11,076 nucleotides of DNA from Ophiocordyceps camponoti-saundersi (nom. inval.) (lineage: Eukaryota > Ascomycota > Sordariomycetes > Hypocreales > Ophiocordycipitaceae). The translations under genes were made by a program, and so were the position numbers. Of the stretch, positions 8,152 through 11,076 are shown piece after piece. The DNA lies in NCBI GenBank assembly GCA_003339415.1, contig PDHQ01000692.1:1-11076 (forward strand). Reading direction: 5' to 3'. Numbering within the stretch: the stretch's first letter is position 1; each line of letters begins with the position of its first letter. The notes under the pieces are model-generated. The model did not search any database and had not been told where the DNA came from. It saw nothing but the letters and a program-made list of their open reading frames with translations.

Positions 8152-8560
8152 TATAGCCCCCCTTTAATTATTAATAAATAATAAAATAGCTGCCCCGCTT
8201 TTCCGCCCTATTTCCCTAAGACTTTCCTTCCCCCGCCTTATACTACCTTATACTGCCCCGCACCGCCCTATACCGCCCCGCGTTATACCGCCTTGCTATT
8301 TCTCTCCCTCCGCCTCGCGCTTTATAAACTTTCCTTTCTCCGCGCTCCTCTCCTTACCTTACTTTCTTATATTATCTAAGATTACTCTTAAGCTATAAGC
8401 TTATTATATTATATTACCGCTAGCTATCGCTATACTTTTTATAAGCGTATAGTAAGCTTTTTCCTTATATAGTTAAGGGGTTTTACCTTATTTTAAGGGA
8501 TTTCTCTTACTTAATATATTATAAAAGCTTTAGATATTATTAAGGCCCTTAGTATATAAA
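8152..8560 (+). repeat. LTR-like region B / leader of Copia element
   Basis: It begins with a C-rich block (8155-8345) of reiterated TATACCGCCCC and CCTTATACT motifs, followed by a TATA-like TTTATAAA (8321-8328), a pyrimidine-rich tract, CTTATATTAT (8366-8375), AAGGGGTTTTACCT (8475-8488) and TTACTTAATATATTAT (8507-8522). The last three motifs match LTR-like region A in order and spacing. The Copia Gag frame follows within about 100 bp, so this is most likely the 5' LTR and untranslated leader of that element. I could not place a primer binding site. The C-rich block keeps several TG/CA sites (8192, 8253, 8260, 8293). Confidence 0.45.
8321..8328 (+). promoter_or_regulatory. TATA-like element upstream of Copia relic
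   Basis: TTTATAAA stands out because it lies in a GC- and pyrimidine-rich context just after CGCCTCGCGC, about 30 bp upstream of CTCCTCTCC. It is a plausible LTR promoter TATA box. If so, it is likely silent now. Confidence 0.35.
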
Positions 8561-8642
8561 TAATAATAATCCCTCTTTCTTAATATTTAATAAATTTCCT
8601 GTTTATAGGGGATTTTTTTAATATATATTATATAGAAAGTAA

Positions 8643-9181
8643 TATAAAAGTTTATATTAATAAGATAAAATTAAGCTATAAAGAACTTTTTTTAGAGATA
8701 TTAAGATATTTAAAATTATTATAATAAGCTTAATACTTATAAGCTTATATAATAAAGATTAAGGCTTTAAAATAAATATAATATAAGCTTTATCGAATAA
8801 TAAAAAAGCTTATACCCTCGAGACCCTCTTCTCTTCTCTTATCGATTAAGAGAAAAGAAACGCTTTAGCTACTTCTAAGAAGGTTTTAAATACCTTTTAT
8901 AAAGGTAAGAAGCCTTATAAGCAGAAGAAAGAGATTATTTTTTGCCTAATATATAAAAATAAAGGGCATAAAGTAGATTTATACTAGTACTTATATACTT
9001 ATAAAGCCCCTAATTAGTAGGAAGATAAGGATTCCTCTTCTATTAAGAAGAGAAAAATATAGTAAATAAAAGCTTTATTAAAAGCCCGGAAAGAGGGGAA
9101 AATAAAGGAAAAATTTATAGCTATTATAAATTCTATTATAAGTTTTATACGAAAGAATATAAAAAATTATTATTATAAACC

Positions 9182-9182
<1 letters not shown>
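8643..9182 (+). pseudogene. Copia Gag relic with decayed CCHC zinc knuckle
   Basis: The frame starting at 8643 reads as a Ty1/Copia Gag C-terminal half. A helical segment with LETLFSSLID near 8815-8845 is followed by Lys-rich sequence. The nucleocapsid zinc knuckle is at 8943-8984: C-x2-C-x4-H-x4-C with Cys1 and His intact but Cys2 and Cys3 now Tyr (TAT, TAC), exactly the TG-to-TA change of RIP. Gly precedes the His as usual. After it come a Trp/Asn-like position with stops, a Ser cluster and a Lys/Arg-rich tail ending near 9182. Stops are TAA/TAG in Gln or Trp positions. The N-terminal part before about 8750 is poorly readable and no initiator ATG remains. Gag binds RNA in the virus-like particle; this copy cannot make it. 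Pol continues in another frame, so a small indel lies near 9150-9240. Confidence 0.8.

Positions 9183-11076
<1,894 letters not shown>

Noticed and set aside
7272..8328. Functional promoters at TATA-like sequences
   Set aside because: TATA-like text occurs throughout the window by composition alone, and the downstream genes are inactivated. Only two were kept, at low confidence, because of their LTR-like setting.

Overview
This window looks like a stretch of transposon graveyard from the nuclear genome of a filamentous ascomycete fungus (Pezizomycotina-like) that has been saturated by repeat-induced point mutation (RIP). The direct evidence is dinucleotide content. CA and TG are almost absent: by eye a few dozen sites in 11 kb, where the base composition would predict several hundred of each. 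TA is everywhere, while AC, GT and CG remain common. Coding relics show the matching pattern: stops where Gln or Trp codons belong, Tyr where Cys or His belongs, and Ile where Thr belongs. I see no intact gene and no RNA gene.

Layout. Positions 1-2560 alternate between very AT-rich DNA and GC-richer blocks. They hold one unassigned reading-frame relic (about 2094-2318, +) and a pair of similar GC-rich blocks (about 779-905 and 2402-2475). Positions 2560-3130 are extremely AT-rich. Positions 3135-3266 form a compact cluster of inverted repeats that still carries many TG/CA sites, so it probably post-dates RIP or escaped it. Positions 3275-5650 (+) are the 3' part of a Tad1/R1-type LINE ORF2: reverse transcriptase, connecting domain and C-terminal CCHC motif, all in one frame but full of stops. 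Positions 5810-6244 (-) are an unusually open, unassigned frame. A 10-bp minisatellite lies at 6376-6454.

From about 7160 to 8560 there are two LTR-like regions whose R/U5-like parts resemble each other. The second leads directly into a Ty1/Copia element on the + strand: Gag with a decayed CCHC zinc knuckle (8643-9182), then Pol (from about 9182) with protease-proximal, pre-integrase, integrase zinc and integrase core regions. The window ends inside a perfect (AAT)42 array in the expected linker between integrase and reverse transcriptase, so the rest of Pol is off the edge.

Nothing here acts together as a working pathway. The parts are relics of independent elements, mutated by a common process and left as AT-rich, presumably silent DNA. 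I did not find a credible new biological system. The best leads are the RIP-poor island, the duplicated LTR-like segments, the open minus-strand frame and the long triplet array.
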